From an uncultured Emticicia sp. (lineage in GTDB: Bacteria > Bacteroidota > Bacteroidia > Cytophagales > Spirosomataceae): DNA of 64,000 nt. Location: the NCBI RefSeq assembly GCF_937903345.1, contig NZ_CALCZQ010000052.1, forward strand, positions 202,062 through 266,061. The letters run 5' to 3'. The notes under the pieces were generated by a model that searched no databases, was not told the origin of the DNA, and saw only the letters and a list, made by a program, of their open reading frames with translations. Within the stretch, counting starts at the first letter, position 1; every line of letters begins with the position of its first letter. Position numbers and translations under genes: made by a program. Positions 51,155-60,210 of the stretch are shown piece by piece.

Positions 51155-51185
51155 GTTGTGGTGAAGTAATTTTCTTTCAAAAATC

Positions 51186-51227
51186 ATAATTCAGAGAAAT
51201 TGAACGATGCCAACTTCACTGAATTAT
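51186..51227. terminator. Possible bidirectional terminator between convergent genes
   Basis: 9-bp AT-rich stem ATAATTCAG (51186-51194) with CTGAATTAT (51219-51227), 24-nt loop, followed by T6. It covers the stop region of the FAD oxidoreductase on the minus strand. Confidence 0.4.
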
Positions 51228-53059
51228 TTTTTAAAGTTTCCTTCAAAATCAACTTCTTTCTCCATTAAATTTGCCAATCGAAAAGCAATTTCGCTGCGAG
51301 TAATAGGCAAATTTTGCTTATCAGAACTACTATTTTTTTCTAAAATACCATAAGCCAATGGGCTTTTGATTGAAGTCAAAAATTGCTTAAAATTGGTTAA
51401 AATCGTTTCAAATTCGACAAAAGTCATGTTTTTTTGTTCAGAAATGCCTTTATAAGCAAATTTTGGTTCAAAATCTTTCAAATTTTTCAAAAAATCATTA
51501 GTTGAAATTGTAGAATCGGGATAAAACCAAGTTCGATTCGACCAATTCACCGATTGTCCTACTCCTCTCAAGACCCCCGTTGCCCCTATTCTTTGGATTG
51601 CATCCCAATTTGGATGCGTAGGTAGCACATCAAAATAAGGCATTATATACACTTTCGCTTTCAAGAGTATTTGTTGAATTGCTCGTATCGAAACCTTTTC
51701 TGGAGAAATTTTCTTTAAAACACTATAGGCAGCCAAAGCACCTGCTGCTTGTCCGATTTGCATAACAACTGGCTGTAAACGAGATGCCCCGTTCACCAAA
51801 TTACTCACTGAAATTGACTTTTCGGCTACAATAAAATTAGGTTTTTGCTTTGGAATAAGGCTTCCTAAAGGAATATTAAACGATGGGACTGGCACAAAAT
51901 GCAAATCTGGAGCAGCTGGATTTTTATCGTGATGATGGTCAATGGCATAATCGCCAACCGCAATGCCAGTTCGATAAAGTGGCTGAGGCTGTAAAAAAGG
52001 CTTTTCGATGTGATTTGTATTCATTTTTACCAAACCATCAATACGGCGGCTCTCGCGGTGATACGGAATCAATGGTAGTTTATCGAAAGTTGGATATTCA
52101 TCATCGGCCAATCCGAAGTTTTTAAAACCCAATTCGGTTTGCAGAAAATACACAAAACGTAGCGTAACAGCTTTAGCCGAATTTATCGCTTTTTGCCTTT
52201 CATTTTCTGACATTTCGACCATATTTGCATAAAAATCATTGCCATTGATTGGCCAATTAATTAAAACTTTGCCATTTGGAAGTTTAGCATAAGTCATTAA
52301 ACTTGCACACGGATTTTGCCTTTTAGCAGCAGGATTGTCACAAAATTCTTTACAGGCACAATTAAACTCTGAAGCTGAATAATTGGTTGGTTTGGGCAAA
52401 GTTTTATCAGCATTTGCTCCATAATCTTTTAAAATTGCAGCATAGGTAAGGTCTTGTATAACATTATTGGCTTTTTCGGGAGCAATTGCCTCATTGTAGG
52501 TCGATTGGGCATCCATTCCTAAATCGTATTTGATGCCTACTTTGGCAGCTACATCGCCCAGCTCGGTGGCATCTATCAAAATTTTTGTTTGGATTGTTTT
52601 TCCATCTGAAAACTTTACTTGCCAGCCATTCGTAACTTGCTTAATATCAGTCAGTTTTGTATCAAAAATCAATGAAAGATTCTTTTCGACATCGCACATT
52701 TTTCGTAGAATTTTCTGTCCTACTGATGGCTCGAAAAGCGTATTACTCACCCAACCTGTAGAAATTTTATCGGCTCCACCATAGTAATTCCTTATATACT
52801 CTCGAAATTCGCCCCACAAACCTGACGGCAAATTATGATTTCCATCAATGGCCGATACTCCTGCCGAAGTGAGCATTCCACCCAGCCACGGAGTTTCTTC
52901 CACTATAATGGTTTTTACGCTCATGCGTGCCGACTGTATGCCCGCCATGGTGCCTGAAGTACTTCCTCCGATTATCAGAACATCGGTTTGTTGGATTTTT
53001 TGAGCCTTCAATTGATAAAAAAAGCTGGTACAAATAACGAAAAGGAGGACTTTTTTCAT
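51224..53059 (-). CDS. Exported FAD-dependent oxidoreductase
   Basis: 611 residues. A signal peptide (MKKVLLFVICTSFFYQLKAQ) precedes the Rossmann motif TDVLIIGGSTSGTMAGIQSA, one step off the usual GxGxxG (GGSTSG), then TIIVEETPWLGGMLTSAG. The FAD_oxidored family block YHRESRRIDGLVKM near 345 and the NGASRLQPVVMQIGQAAGAL region near 430 are clear. A C-terminal S-layer-homology-like helical tail (NFKQFLTSIKSPLAYGIL) ends the protein. Members are often linked to carbohydrate breakdown in Bacteroidota, but the substrate is unknown. Co-directional with the upstream TolB-like gene (26-nt gap). Confidence 0.88.
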   Translation of the reverse strand: MKKVLLFVICTSFFYQLKAQKIQQTDVLIIGGSTSGTMAGIQSARMSVKTIIVEETPWLGGMLTSAGVSAIDGNHNLPSGLWGEFREYIRNYYGGADKISTGWVSNTLFEPSVGQKILRKMCDVEKNLSLIFDTKLTDIKQVTNGWQVKFSDGKTIQTKILIDATELGDVAAKVGIKYDLGMDAQSTYNEAIAPEKANNVIQDLTYAAILKDYGANADKTLPKPTNYSASEFNCACKEFCDNPAAKRQNPCASLMTYAKLPNGKVLINWPINGNDFYANMVEMSENERQKAINSAKAVTLRFVYFLQTELGFKNFGLADDEYPTFDKLPLIPYHRESRRIDGLVKMNTNHIEKPFLQPQPLYRTGIAVGDYAIDHHHDKNPAAPDLHFVPVPSFNIPLGSLIPKQKPNFIVAEKSISVSNLVNGASRLQPVVMQIGQAAGALAAYSVLKKISPEKVSIRAIQQILLKAKVYIMPYFDVLPTHPNWDAIQRIGATGVLRGVGQSVNWSNRTWFYPDSTISTNDFLKNLKDFEPKFAYKGISEQKNMTFVEFETILTNFKQFLTSIKSPLAYGILEKNSSSDKQNLPITRSEIAFRLANLMEKEVDFEGNFKK

Positions 53060-53085
53060 AACTAAAACTAAGTTGCAAAATTATT

Positions 53086-53946
53086 TTATTCTTCAATCAC
53101 AATAGCAATTTTATTGTCTTTTATGGCCATTCGACTGATTTTTCTTTTCGGAAGCGAATTGGGTAAAGTCACCGCTTTCCAAATTTTATCAATTATATAA
53201 TAACAAAATATTTCATTATTTCGGCTTTCTAAAATTGTATTTTCTGATAACCAAATATTGTAATGCTCCGAATCTGGATGACTTTCTGCAATATCAATAA
53301 TGGTATTTTTTTGAGGATTGAATGAACGAATAAGCCATTTTTTTTCTTTTTGATGTACAAAACTAAACGCTTTTTGTTTCGGAATGAGATGTAGTGAACG
53401 GCCAATATTTTGAGCAATGATGGTATCTTTTTCCGGAATTAGATATTGATAATGAAGCGTTTGTGGCTCACCTAATATAAAAGTGATAAGTTCATTTGTG
53501 TTTAACCATGCTTGATAGCCAATTTTACCAGTTTTCTGTGATTCAAAAATCATTTGCGTTTCAGTCGGATTTTTGATATTATATTTCACCAAGTCTTGGT
53601 CGCCGTTTGATTTTCTTTGAACAATGCACGACAAATATTTTTTATCAGGCGTAACAGTTGGAGAATATTCTGAATCAATGGTATTGGTTATTTTTTCCTT
53701 CTTATTAGTTTTTAAATTGTATGACCAAATATCAGTTTGACCATCTTGCATTGCTGTATAATAAAGCAGGGGCTGACTTGGATGAAAAAATGGCTGATTA
53801 TCGTAGCCTTGTCGATTGGTGATGTTTTTAGGATTTGAAAGCTTAATATTTCCACTCGAATTTGTAATATCTAATAAAAAAATTTCAGTTCCGCTTTGGG
53901 CAAAAAGCAAATTCGATACGAAAAATAGAGCGAGTAGTTTCTTCAT
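53086..53946 (-). CDS. Exported TolB-like PD40 beta-propeller protein
   Basis: 286 residues from the ATG at 53944-53946, which opens a signal peptide (MKKLLALFFVSNLLFAQ). PD40-type blades are visible: GYDNQPFFHPSQPLLYYTAM then QDGQTDIWSYNLKTNKKEKI, and IDSEYSPTVTPDKKYLSCIV. These are WD40-like TolB repeats. It may be a periplasmic binding or scaffold protein; no catalytic residues are apparent. An in-frame start 11 codons upstream would precede the signal peptide. Same strand and close spacing to the FAD oxidoreductase suggest an operon. Confidence 0.85.
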   Translation of the reverse strand: MKKLLALFFVSNLLFAQSGTEIFLLDITNSSGNIKLSNPKNITNRQGYDNQPFFHPSQPLLYYTAMQDGQTDIWSYNLKTNKKEKITNTIDSEYSPTVTPDKKYLSCIVQRKSNGDQDLVKYNIKNPTETQMIFESQKTGKIGYQAWLNTNELITFILGEPQTLHYQYLIPEKDTIIAQNIGRSLHLIPKQKAFSFVHQKEKKWLIRSFNPQKNTIIDIAESHPDSEHYNIWLSENTILESRNNEIFCYYIIDKIWKAVTLPNSLPKRKISRMAIKDNKIAIVIEE

Positions 53947-54035
53947 TGGTATAGTTTTGTTTGTTAGCGAAAATACCAAAATGTAGGCTAAAAATCAAGT
54001 TTTCGTATTGATGAAAGATTTTATTGGATCGACTG

Positions 54036-54492
54036 CCTAAAATATTACAAACTTAGCTACTTTATGTACAGTTCCTAATCTCAAAAAATAAGTACCTTCG
54101 GACAAAAGTTTGATGTTAACCTTCGATTGGTTTTCTGCTAAATAGAAAAACTCGGACAGTGTTTTTGCCTTATAAATCAAATATTTGGAGCGAATTTTTT
54201 TCCGCCCATTGTTCGTCTCGACCTTGAAAAATCGTACCGTTTATGATTGCTAATTTATTGCAACTATCGACTTTTTGTAAAATTGATAAGTGGCTTTTAG
54301 ATAGTGGTTTGACGAATTGTGTCATGAGCATAACATAATACTTCCTTCAAGATTCCCCGAATATAAACGAAGGTTTTTTATTGGATTAGAAAAAACAATA
54401 TGCTGACTACGGATTGTTTCTCTGAAATCGGAAACTCTGTTAAGAAAAAAAGTGTCTGATTCGGCAATTAAATTAGTATTTAAAAAACTTTG
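54036..54492 (-). pseudogene. Remnant of a T9SS-sorted protein (C-terminal sorting domain)
   Basis: Two minus-strand pieces, in different frames, together read as the end of a type A sorting domain. The upstream piece (54322-54492) contains HIVFSNPIKNLRLYSGNLEG, with the sorting-domain PNP-like start, and stops. The downstream piece (54036 to about 54237) contains YLIYKAKTLSEFFYLAENQS and then VNIKLLSEGTYFLRLGTVHK, the typical SGxYxxR-like end, then a stop at 54036-54038. The stretch between them is out of frame, so the gene is dead. The passenger protein is not identifiable. The rest of 53980-54730 shows no intact gene. Confidence 0.7.
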
Positions 54493-54730
54493 TTTAGGCT
54501 CAAGAATAATACTGACGGACGGCTGTGGCTTCTTCAGGTAATTGATTATTGTTGAAACGTTGTTTGGTTAGTGCTAATTTTTGTGATAAAAAACTGACTT
54601 GTAAAATCCATTTACCGTAAAAAAACATCAAAATAACTTTAAAAATGAATGTTTTTAGTGCGTTCATTCAAAAATGAGATTAGGATTCTTCGAGCAAAGT
54701 TAGTTGTTTTGCAGAAAAATCAAAAAATAA

Positions 54731-55315
54731 ATGCTCAACGACCAGTATTGGAGCGAACGCTACGAAAAATCGCAAACAGGCTGGGATGTAGGAAATGTAA
54801 GTCCATCTCTGAAAGAATATTTCGATCAATTGACCGATAAATCAGTGGCAATTTTGATTCCAGGTTGTGGAAATGCTTATGAGGCAGAATATTTGCTTCA
54901 ACAAGGATTTACGGATATTACGCTCATTGACATTTCGGGTGTTTTGGTACAGAATTTGCAAGAAAAACTTAAAAATTCTATCGAAAAAGGTGTTTGTCGA
55001 GTGATGCATCAAGACTTTTTTGAACATGCGGGTACTTATAATTTGATTGTTGAACAAACATTTTTCTGTGCCATTGACCCAATTTTACGCCATAGTTATG
55101 CTCAAAAAATGAGTAAGCTACTCAAGCCAAGTGGGCGTTTAGTTGGTTTATTATTTGGCAGTGAATTTGTGGGTGGCCCTCCATTTGGTGGTACAAAAGA
55201 AGAATATATTCCTTATTTCAGTCCATATTTTGATTTAAAAATTATCGAAAAATGTGCAAATTCAATACCATCGCGTGCAGATAATGAACTATTTATAAAT
55301 TTTCTAAGCAAATAA
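54731..55315 (+). CDS. SAM-dependent methyltransferase, TPMT-like
   Basis: 194 residues of the thiopurine methyltransferase-type class I fold. YWSERYEKSQTGWDVGNVSP opens the protein. VAILIPGCGNAYEAEYLLQQ near 38-57 is the SAM-binding motif I, and DITLIDISGVLVQNLQEKLK gives the acidic residue for the ribose. The motif near 95-120 (VMHQDFFEHAG, YNLIVEQTFFCAIDP) completes the core. Methyl acceptor unknown; relatives methylate thiols, halides or selenium compounds. It is followed 24 nt later by a thioesterase gene on the same strand. Confidence 0.9.
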   Translation: MLNDQYWSERYEKSQTGWDVGNVSPSLKEYFDQLTDKSVAILIPGCGNAYEAEYLLQQGFTDITLIDISGVLVQNLQEKLKNSIEKGVCRVMHQDFFEHAGTYNLIVEQTFFCAIDPILRHSYAQKMSKLLKPSGRLVGLLFGSEFVGGPPFGGTKEEYIPYFSPYFDLKIIEKCANSIPSRADNELFINFLSK

Positions 55316-55339
55316 AAAACCTTCCAAAAATCTTTAGAA

Positions 55340-55855
55340 ATGCCAAAACCGAAGAAAGCAAATGAATCATTGACGGTAATGACCGAAATGATTTTTCCAA
55401 ATGATACCAATACACTTGGTAATTTGATGGGAGGGAATTTAATGAGATTACTTGATATTGCTGGTGCAATTGCCGCCCAAAAACATTGCAACCGAATCGT
55501 GGTGACGGCTTCGGTTGATAATGTGCAGTTTAAGGAAGCTATACCGCTTGGAAGTGTGGTTACGTTACAATCTAAAGTGACACGTGCTTTCAATTCGTCA
55601 CTCGAAGTAGTAGTTGAAGTTTGGGCTGAAAACATTCCTGCAGGCACAAAAATCCATACGAATAAAGCCTTTTTGACATTCGTAGCAGTTGACCAAACTG
55701 GTCGCCCAATTGAGGTTCCGCCTGTTGAGCCAGAAACCAATGAAGAAAAAGAACTTTTTGCGGGAGCCTTGCGTCGTCGTCAGCTAAGATTAGTTTTAGC
55801 AGGAAGAATGAAACCTTCAGAGGCGATTGAATTGAAAGAACTATTTATGGTGTAA
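55340..55855 (+). CDS. Acyl-CoA thioesterase, hotdog fold
   Basis: 171 residues. The single hotdog domain carries MIFPNDTNTLGNLMGGNLMR with the catalytic NxxGxxxGG pattern (Asn16-Asp of PNDTNTLG and the GG of MGGN). LDIAGAIAAQKHCNRIVVTA and VDNVQFKEAIPLGSVVTLQS follow, as in YciA/ACOT-type enzymes. It hydrolyses acyl-CoA thioesters in the cytoplasm. A basic C-terminal helix (AGALRRRQLRLVLAGRMK) is longer than in YciA. Probably in one transcript with the methyltransferase. Confidence 0.9.
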   Translation: MPKPKKANESLTVMTEMIFPNDTNTLGNLMGGNLMRLLDIAGAIAAQKHCNRIVVTASVDNVQFKEAIPLGSVVTLQSKVTRAFNSSLEVVVEVWAENIPAGTKIHTNKAFLTFVAVDQTGRPIEVPPVEPETNEEKELFAGALRRRQLRLVLAGRMKPSEAIELKELFMV

Positions 55856-55873
55856 TTACATCAAGTTTTTTTG

Positions 55874-55881
55874 TAAATTTG
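55874..55881 (+). promoter_or_regulatory. -7 box of the tRNA-Arg gene
   Basis: TAAATTTG at 55874-55881 matches TAnnTTTG, 11 nt before the tRNA. No TTG is present at the expected -33 distance, so the promoter is only half supported. Confidence 0.5.
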
Positions 55882-55891
55882 TAAAAACAAT

Positions 55892-55963
55892 GTCCTCGTA
55901 GTTCAATGGATAGAATTTTAGATTCCGGTTCTGACGATGGGGGTTCGAATCCCTTCGAGGACA
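55892..55963 (+). tRNA. tRNA-Arg (anticodon CCG)
   Basis: A complete cloverleaf: acceptor GTCCTCG (55892-55898) with CGAGGAC (55956-55962); D stem GTTC/GAAT with GG in the loop; anticodon stem TTAGA/TCTGA with the 7-nt loop TTCCGGT (anticodon CCG, codon CGG); T arm GGGGG-TTCGAAT-CCCTT with two wobble pairs; discriminator A at 55963. CCA is not encoded. An integrase gene begins 200 nt downstream, which makes the 3' half of this tRNA the likely attachment site of the element. Confidence 0.92.
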
Positions 55964-56162
55964 CTTTTAAAGTGAAAAAAGGTGCTAAAAATAGCTTAAA
56001 ACGTTGTTTTTAGCCCTTTTAATGTTAATTTAGGAATAAGTACTAAACCTTAACTTTACTTAACCTTATTTAATCTTACTTACATTTTTGTTACCTATCA
56101 TGTTACCTTTCTTTTAAAAATTACGCTTTATACCTTTGGGCTTAAACCAAATAATAAAGCAG

Positions 56163-57332
56163 ATGAGAGTAACATTTAGATTAATTTTTAATCGAAAAAA
56201 ACGGCTTAATCACATGGGTACTTCATTGGTTGAAATAGTGGCTACTTTGCAAGCAAAAAGACGCTATTTTACTACTAATCAATTGATAAAGCCTACCGAA
56301 TGGAATAAAAAGAAAAAGGAAACAACCATTCCTTACATAAACACAGTTATTGCAAAGCAGTTTAATGAATTGAAAGATTTTTCGGAAATGTGGTTTGTGT
56401 TACATAAAAACTTTACACTTCAAGATTTTGACAATTTCAATACTCCAACTCCCAAACCTTCAAAGCTACTATTTACGTTTACTGATTTTTTCAAAGAACA
56501 ACTCGAATTTGAAAAAAAGAAACTTGCTTATATTACTTACCGTCAGCAAAGAAAGGCTTATGAATATCTGAAACAGGTAAAAACAAAGGTTGAATTTTCA
56601 GACCTTACTTTCGGACTTGTGGAAGAGTTCGACCAATTTCTACGAAATAGAGGATTGAGCCAAAACACTATTCATAAAAAACATATTGAGTTAAAAAAGT
56701 ATATTGTTTTAGCTACAAAACACGATTATTTACAAATTAATCAAAACCCCTACCATAAATTTAAGTCATGGAAAGAGCCAGTTGAAACCATGTATTTGAC
56801 TTATGAAGAACGTAAGCGACTTGAAAACCTAACCTTTGAAGCTGAAGATAAATATTTGCTTAAAATGGCAAAAGATATGTTTTTAATTGGGTGCTTTACA
56901 GGATTAAGATTTTCAGATATTAACGCATTAACTGATAGTAACTTTGATACAACTGAAAAAGGTTTGATGTTGAGATATAAGGCACAAAAAACTGATAAAA
57001 CAGACGGCTTACCATTGTGGGCGTTGTTTAGTGGCAAACCTCAAATCATTTGCCAAAAGTACATCAACAACGGCAAAAGAAGGCTTTTTCAAGGTATGAC
57101 GAACCCAAAAGTAAATAAGGCTTTAAAAGAACTTGCCAAACTTGCCAATATTAATAAAAGCCTTCATTTTCACGCTTCAAGGCATACATTTGGTTCTGAC
57201 ATGGTAAATAGCGTACCTATTACGACCGTACAGGGTTTAATGGGACATTCTGACCTAAGAACCACAAAAGGGTATTTACACTTAGCTAACGAAGAAAGAA
57301 CAAAGATTTTAGAACAAAACCCTATTGATTAA
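56163..57332 (+). CDS. Tyrosine-type site-specific recombinase (integrase)
   Basis: 389 residues from ATG 56163. The first 95 residues are the Arm-type/DUF-like domain common in Bacteroidota integrases (MGTSLVEIVATLQAKRRYFT then TNQLIKPTEWNKKKKE). A SAM-like core-binding domain covers about 100-205 (TYRQQRKAYEYLKQVKTK). The catalytic domain has Arg249 in FTGLRFSDIN, Lys in YKAQKTDKTDG near 275, His337 and Arg340 in HFHASRHTFGSD, His362 in MGHSDLRTTKGY and the nucleophile Tyr371. All catalytic residues are present, so it should be active. It lies 200 nt from tRNA-Arg, its probable target. Confidence 0.95.
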   Translation: MRVTFRLIFNRKKRLNHMGTSLVEIVATLQAKRRYFTTNQLIKPTEWNKKKKETTIPYINTVIAKQFNELKDFSEMWFVLHKNFTLQDFDNFNTPTPKPSKLLFTFTDFFKEQLEFEKKKLAYITYRQQRKAYEYLKQVKTKVEFSDLTFGLVEEFDQFLRNRGLSQNTIHKKHIELKKYIVLATKHDYLQINQNPYHKFKSWKEPVETMYLTYEERKRLENLTFEAEDKYLLKMAKDMFLIGCFTGLRFSDINALTDSNFDTTEKGLMLRYKAQKTDKTDGLPLWALFSGKPQIICQKYINNGKRRLFQGMTNPKVNKALKELAKLANINKSLHFHASRHTFGSDMVNSVPITTVQGLMGHSDLRTTKGYLHLANEERTKILEQNPID

Positions 57333-57333
57333 A

Positions 57334-58167
57334 ATGGAAGCGACTAAAAGGAAATATACAAAAAGTAAAACAGAAGGTAAAATAACTGTTAAGCATTTTC
57401 TTAATACAAAACTAAAATCAGTTCCAAATGAGAAGTCTTTCAAAGACGGAAAGGAGAGGTTTGCAATCTACGTTCGTTTAATGGTAATGGGCAAAAATTT
57501 GGAAATTAAAAGTAAGATACGATTTCCTATTGCTATTGATGAATTCGATAATGTTTTGCGAGAAAAAAAGGATTTGTTTAACCGTGAAATAATAAGAATT
57601 ACGGATATAATAAAAAGACACAAGCCATTTGAAAGTACAACTTTCAGATTGAATGGTGTTAGTATTGCTTATAACAATTTAACCATTCCTTTAAATCTTG
57701 CAATTGAAAACTGTTTACGAAACGAAATTCGTAAATCATTAGTATCTTTAGGTACATACAGAGATGAAATGAAGGGTTATAAAATAGAAGAAATGATAGA
57801 CCCTGAAACTTTAAAACCAAATGAGAGTTATAAAGACAAACTTCGACATTTAGATGTAAGTAACCAGTTGCTAAAAACTTTAAACTGGGATTCAAAAGCG
57901 TTTGAACTAATAAATATTCTAATGGCTTTGGAATCAATTAAAGGCTTTGAAGAGTTTATTAAATTATATAAAAATTACGAATCGCTGTGGCAGTTTGACA
58001 GGTCTTATAACTTGTTAAACCAAAACTACTTCGAGGATTTAGAGCCAACCCCTATTGAATGGTTTGAAACCAATTCAATTCAGACAAATTTAAAAAAGAT
58101 TTACCCTTCTAATGCAGATACTATTATAAATCAGATCACAAATTTATTGAATCACTATAAGGCATGA
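57334..58167 (+). CDS. Unknown element protein coupled to the integrase
   Basis: 277 residues beginning 2 nt after the integrase stop, so the two are translated together. A basic N-terminus (MEATKRKYTKSKTEGKITVK) is followed by a helical, Ile/Leu/Lys-rich body (REIIRITDIIKRHKPFESTT). There is no membrane segment and no motif that I recognise. Tight coupling to an integrase suggests a role in recombination, maintenance or control of the element, as an inference only. A terminator hairpin lies over its stop codon. Confidence 0.75.
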   Translation: MEATKRKYTKSKTEGKITVKHFLNTKLKSVPNEKSFKDGKERFAIYVRLMVMGKNLEIKSKIRFPIAIDEFDNVLREKKDLFNREIIRITDIIKRHKPFESTTFRLNGVSIAYNNLTIPLNLAIENCLRNEIRKSLVSLGTYRDEMKGYKIEEMIDPETLKPNESYKDKLRHLDVSNQLLKTLNWDSKAFELINILMALESIKGFEEFIKLYKNYESLWQFDRSYNLLNQNYFEDLEPTPIEWFETNSIQTNLKKIYPSNADTIINQITNLLNHYKA

Positions 58168-58180
58168 ATGCCTTTTTTTT
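58159..58180 (+). terminator. Terminator overlapping the stop of the integrase-coupled gene
   Basis: Stem AAGGCA (58159-58164) with TGCCTT (58169-58174), 4-nt loop containing the stop codon TGA at 58165-58167, then a T-run to 58180. Confidence 0.75.
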
Positions 58181-58266
58181 GCAAATGTTTTTCATATATA
58201 ATTTTTATATGAAAAATATTTAGCCTACATTTGTTCCAAAGTATTAATAATAACTTTAAACAAATT

Positions 58267-58509
58267 ATGGAAACAAATACAAGAATCATTCGTAAACGTA
58301 TTCACAAACAAATACCTATAAGTGAATTATTACAACGTCCCTTATTAAAGCCAACCGATGTTTGCAGAATATTAGGTGTGTCACGTTCAAAGTTTGAAGT
58401 GTGGAAATCAGAAGGGCAATTTCGCTTTGAAAAACTTGATGGTATGATATTCGTGCCACGCTCCGAACTTCATAGATTATTTCCAAATGACTTTAAACAA
58501 TCTCTTTAA
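58267..58509 (+). CDS. Excisionase-like helix-turn-helix protein
   Basis: 80 residues. The C-terminal half is a MerR/AlpA-type winged helix: LKPTDVCRILGVSRSKFEVW followed by KSEGQFRFEKLDGMIFVPRS. This is the domain of Xis/AlpA proteins that bend DNA at attachment sites. ATG 58267 follows a TACATTTG -7-like box at 58226-58233 (no TTG at -33). It lies next to the integrase cluster and is the natural partner for excision. Confidence 0.85.
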   Translation: METNTRIIRKRIHKQIPISELLQRPLLKPTDVCRILGVSRSKFEVWKSEGQFRFEKLDGMIFVPRSELHRLFPNDFKQSL

Positions 58510-58513
58510 TCCT

Positions 58514-58630
58514 ATGGAAAATAAAAAAGGGTACCCTTCTAATGATATTCTACAAAACAAATACTCAATTTTTAAGAAGTTAAAAAAGCTTTGTTCAGCA
58601 ATGAGAAAAGAAATAAGGCTTAAAAAATGA
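58514..58630 (+). CDS. Small basic peptide gene
   Basis: 38 codons, starting 4 nt after the HTH gene stop. The peptide is MENKKGYPSNDILQNKYSIF then KKLKKLCSAMRKEIRLKK, with strong basic character in the C-terminal half. The close spacing suggests coupling with the HTH protein. There is no family match; it may be a real small gene or chance. Confidence 0.4.
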   Translation: MENKKGYPSNDILQNKYSIFKKLKKLCSAMRKEIRLKK

Positions 58631-58739
58631 GATAATTCAACTTCAAATAAAATTAACCAGTTTAACCCATGAAAAGCAAACAGTCAATTATGATTATGTT
58701 TTAACAAACTCTCATAATTGGCACAAAAACTAACAAAAA

Positions 58740-58778
58740 AAGCCGTTCACATTGGCATTGTAAACGGCTTACTGATTT
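58740..58778 (+). terminator. Probable terminator before the helicase gene
   Basis: 8-bp stem AAGCCGTT (58740-58747) with AACGGCTT (58763-58770), 15-nt loop, then ACTGATTTTTTC. Confidence 0.6.
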
Positions 58779-58806
58779 TTTCAAACGAGTATAACGATGC
58801 AAATAT

Positions 58807-60159
58807 ATGGAAAATGGTGAGATATTAAGTATAGTATTAGAAAATATCACAAAAGTAAGTTTCAGGGATTTAGCAGAATTAAAGGGTGAAGACTCAAAAC
58901 TTTTTGACAAGCATTATTTAATACATACAGTTGAACAAGTTTTAAAAATTGCAAATGAAAAAGGGTACTCACTTGCTATTTATCAAGGTTGCATTTATGC
59001 TTATAATGGTGCTTGTTGGAATTTATTAGAAGATGACGACCTAAAGAGTTTTTTGGGTCAATCCGCCTTACAAATGGGTGTTAATAAACATGATGCTAAA
59101 TTTTATAAATTTAGAGATAGCTTACTAAGGCAATTTTATTGTTTAGGGAAACTTTCAAGAAAGGTTATAGAAAGCGATACAGTATTGATAAACCTAAAAA
59201 ATGGTACTTATGAAATTTCACCGAAGGAAAAACAACTTAGAGCATTCAAAAGTGAAGATTTTATGACATATCAACTGCCATTTAATTATGATTCCACCGC
59301 CACCGCTCCACAATTTCAAACATACCTTGATAGGGTTTTGCCCGAAAAAGAGCTACAAAAAATTTTAGCTGAATATATTGGTTACGTTTTTATCCGACAC
59401 CTCAAATTAGAGAAAGTTCTTTTACTTTTTGGTTCAGGTGCAAATGGTAAATCTGTTTTTTTTGAAATTGTAAATGCTTTACTCGGAGAGCAAAATGTTT
59501 CAAATTTTTCTCTTTACAGCCTTAATGAACCTTCTTATCGTGCCAAATTAGCTAACAAGCTACTCAACTACGGTAGTGAGATAAAAGGTAGTTTAGAAAG
59601 TGATACTTTTAAACAGTTGGCAAGTGGTGAACCAATTGAAGCAAAAATGCTCTACAAAGACCCATTTACCATGAGAGATTATGCAAAGTTATTATTTAAC
59701 TGTAATGAATTACCCAAAGATGTAGAACATAATGAAGCATATTTCAGACGCTTTTTAATCGTTCCATTTGAAGTTACAATACCATTTGAAGAAAGAGATT
59801 CCGAACTACCTAAAAAGATAATTAAAACAGAACTATCTGGGGTATTTAATTGGGTATTGCTGGGGTTAGAAAGAGTATTGGAGCAAAAGAAATTTACTCA
59901 AAATGATAAAGTGAACAAATACTTAGACCGCTATAAAATGGAATCTGACAGCGTAGCAATGTTCTTAGAAGATGAAGGTTACAGGAAATCAGCAAGCGAG
60001 TTTATAATACTAAGTAATTTATATCTTGAGTATAAAAACTATTGTACTGGTTCGGGTTTTAATGCTCTTAATTTGAAGAATTTTAAAGCAAGATTAGAAA
60101 GCCAAAAAATAACTATTCAACGAAGAGCAAATGGTCACGGCGTTTATGTTTCAAAATAA
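58807..60159 (+). CDS. P4/D5-type primase-helicase (SF3 ATPase)
   Basis: 450 residues. After a D5_N-like N-terminal region (FMTYQLPFNYDSTATAPQFQ and YLDRVLPEKE near 180-195), the SF3 helicase has Walker A LFGSGANGKSVFFEIV near 209-216. Walker B-like and sensor segments follow (YGSEIKGSLESDTFKQLASG, and KLLFNCNELPKDVEHNEAYF with the RRFLIVPFE arginine region). The C-terminal part resembles the D5-type winged-helix tail. Such helicases start replication of phages, satellites and integrative plasmids. There is no N-terminal primase domain, so the partner may be the Toprim protein encoded 248 nt downstream. Confidence 0.92.
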   Translation: MENGEILSIVLENITKVSFRDLAELKGEDSKLFDKHYLIHTVEQVLKIANEKGYSLAIYQGCIYAYNGACWNLLEDDDLKSFLGQSALQMGVNKHDAKFYKFRDSLLRQFYCLGKLSRKVIESDTVLINLKNGTYEISPKEKQLRAFKSEDFMTYQLPFNYDSTATAPQFQTYLDRVLPEKELQKILAEYIGYVFIRHLKLEKVLLLFGSGANGKSVFFEIVNALLGEQNVSNFSLYSLNEPSYRAKLANKLLNYGSEIKGSLESDTFKQLASGEPIEAKMLYKDPFTMRDYAKLLFNCNELPKDVEHNEAYFRRFLIVPFEVTIPFEERDSELPKKIIKTELSGVFNWVLLGLERVLEQKKFTQNDKVNKYLDRYKMESDSVAMFLEDEGYRKSASEFIILSNLYLEYKNYCTGSGFNALNLKNFKARLESQKITIQRRANGHGVYVSK

Positions 60160-60210
60160 TATTTTTTACTTAGTACACACGCAAAGAAAAAAAAATATTA
60201 ATGCTAAAAA

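Noticed and set aside
54649..54840. 63-codon plus-strand frame before the methyltransferase
   Set aside because: Overlaps the clear methyltransferase start in another frame and is basic without pattern.
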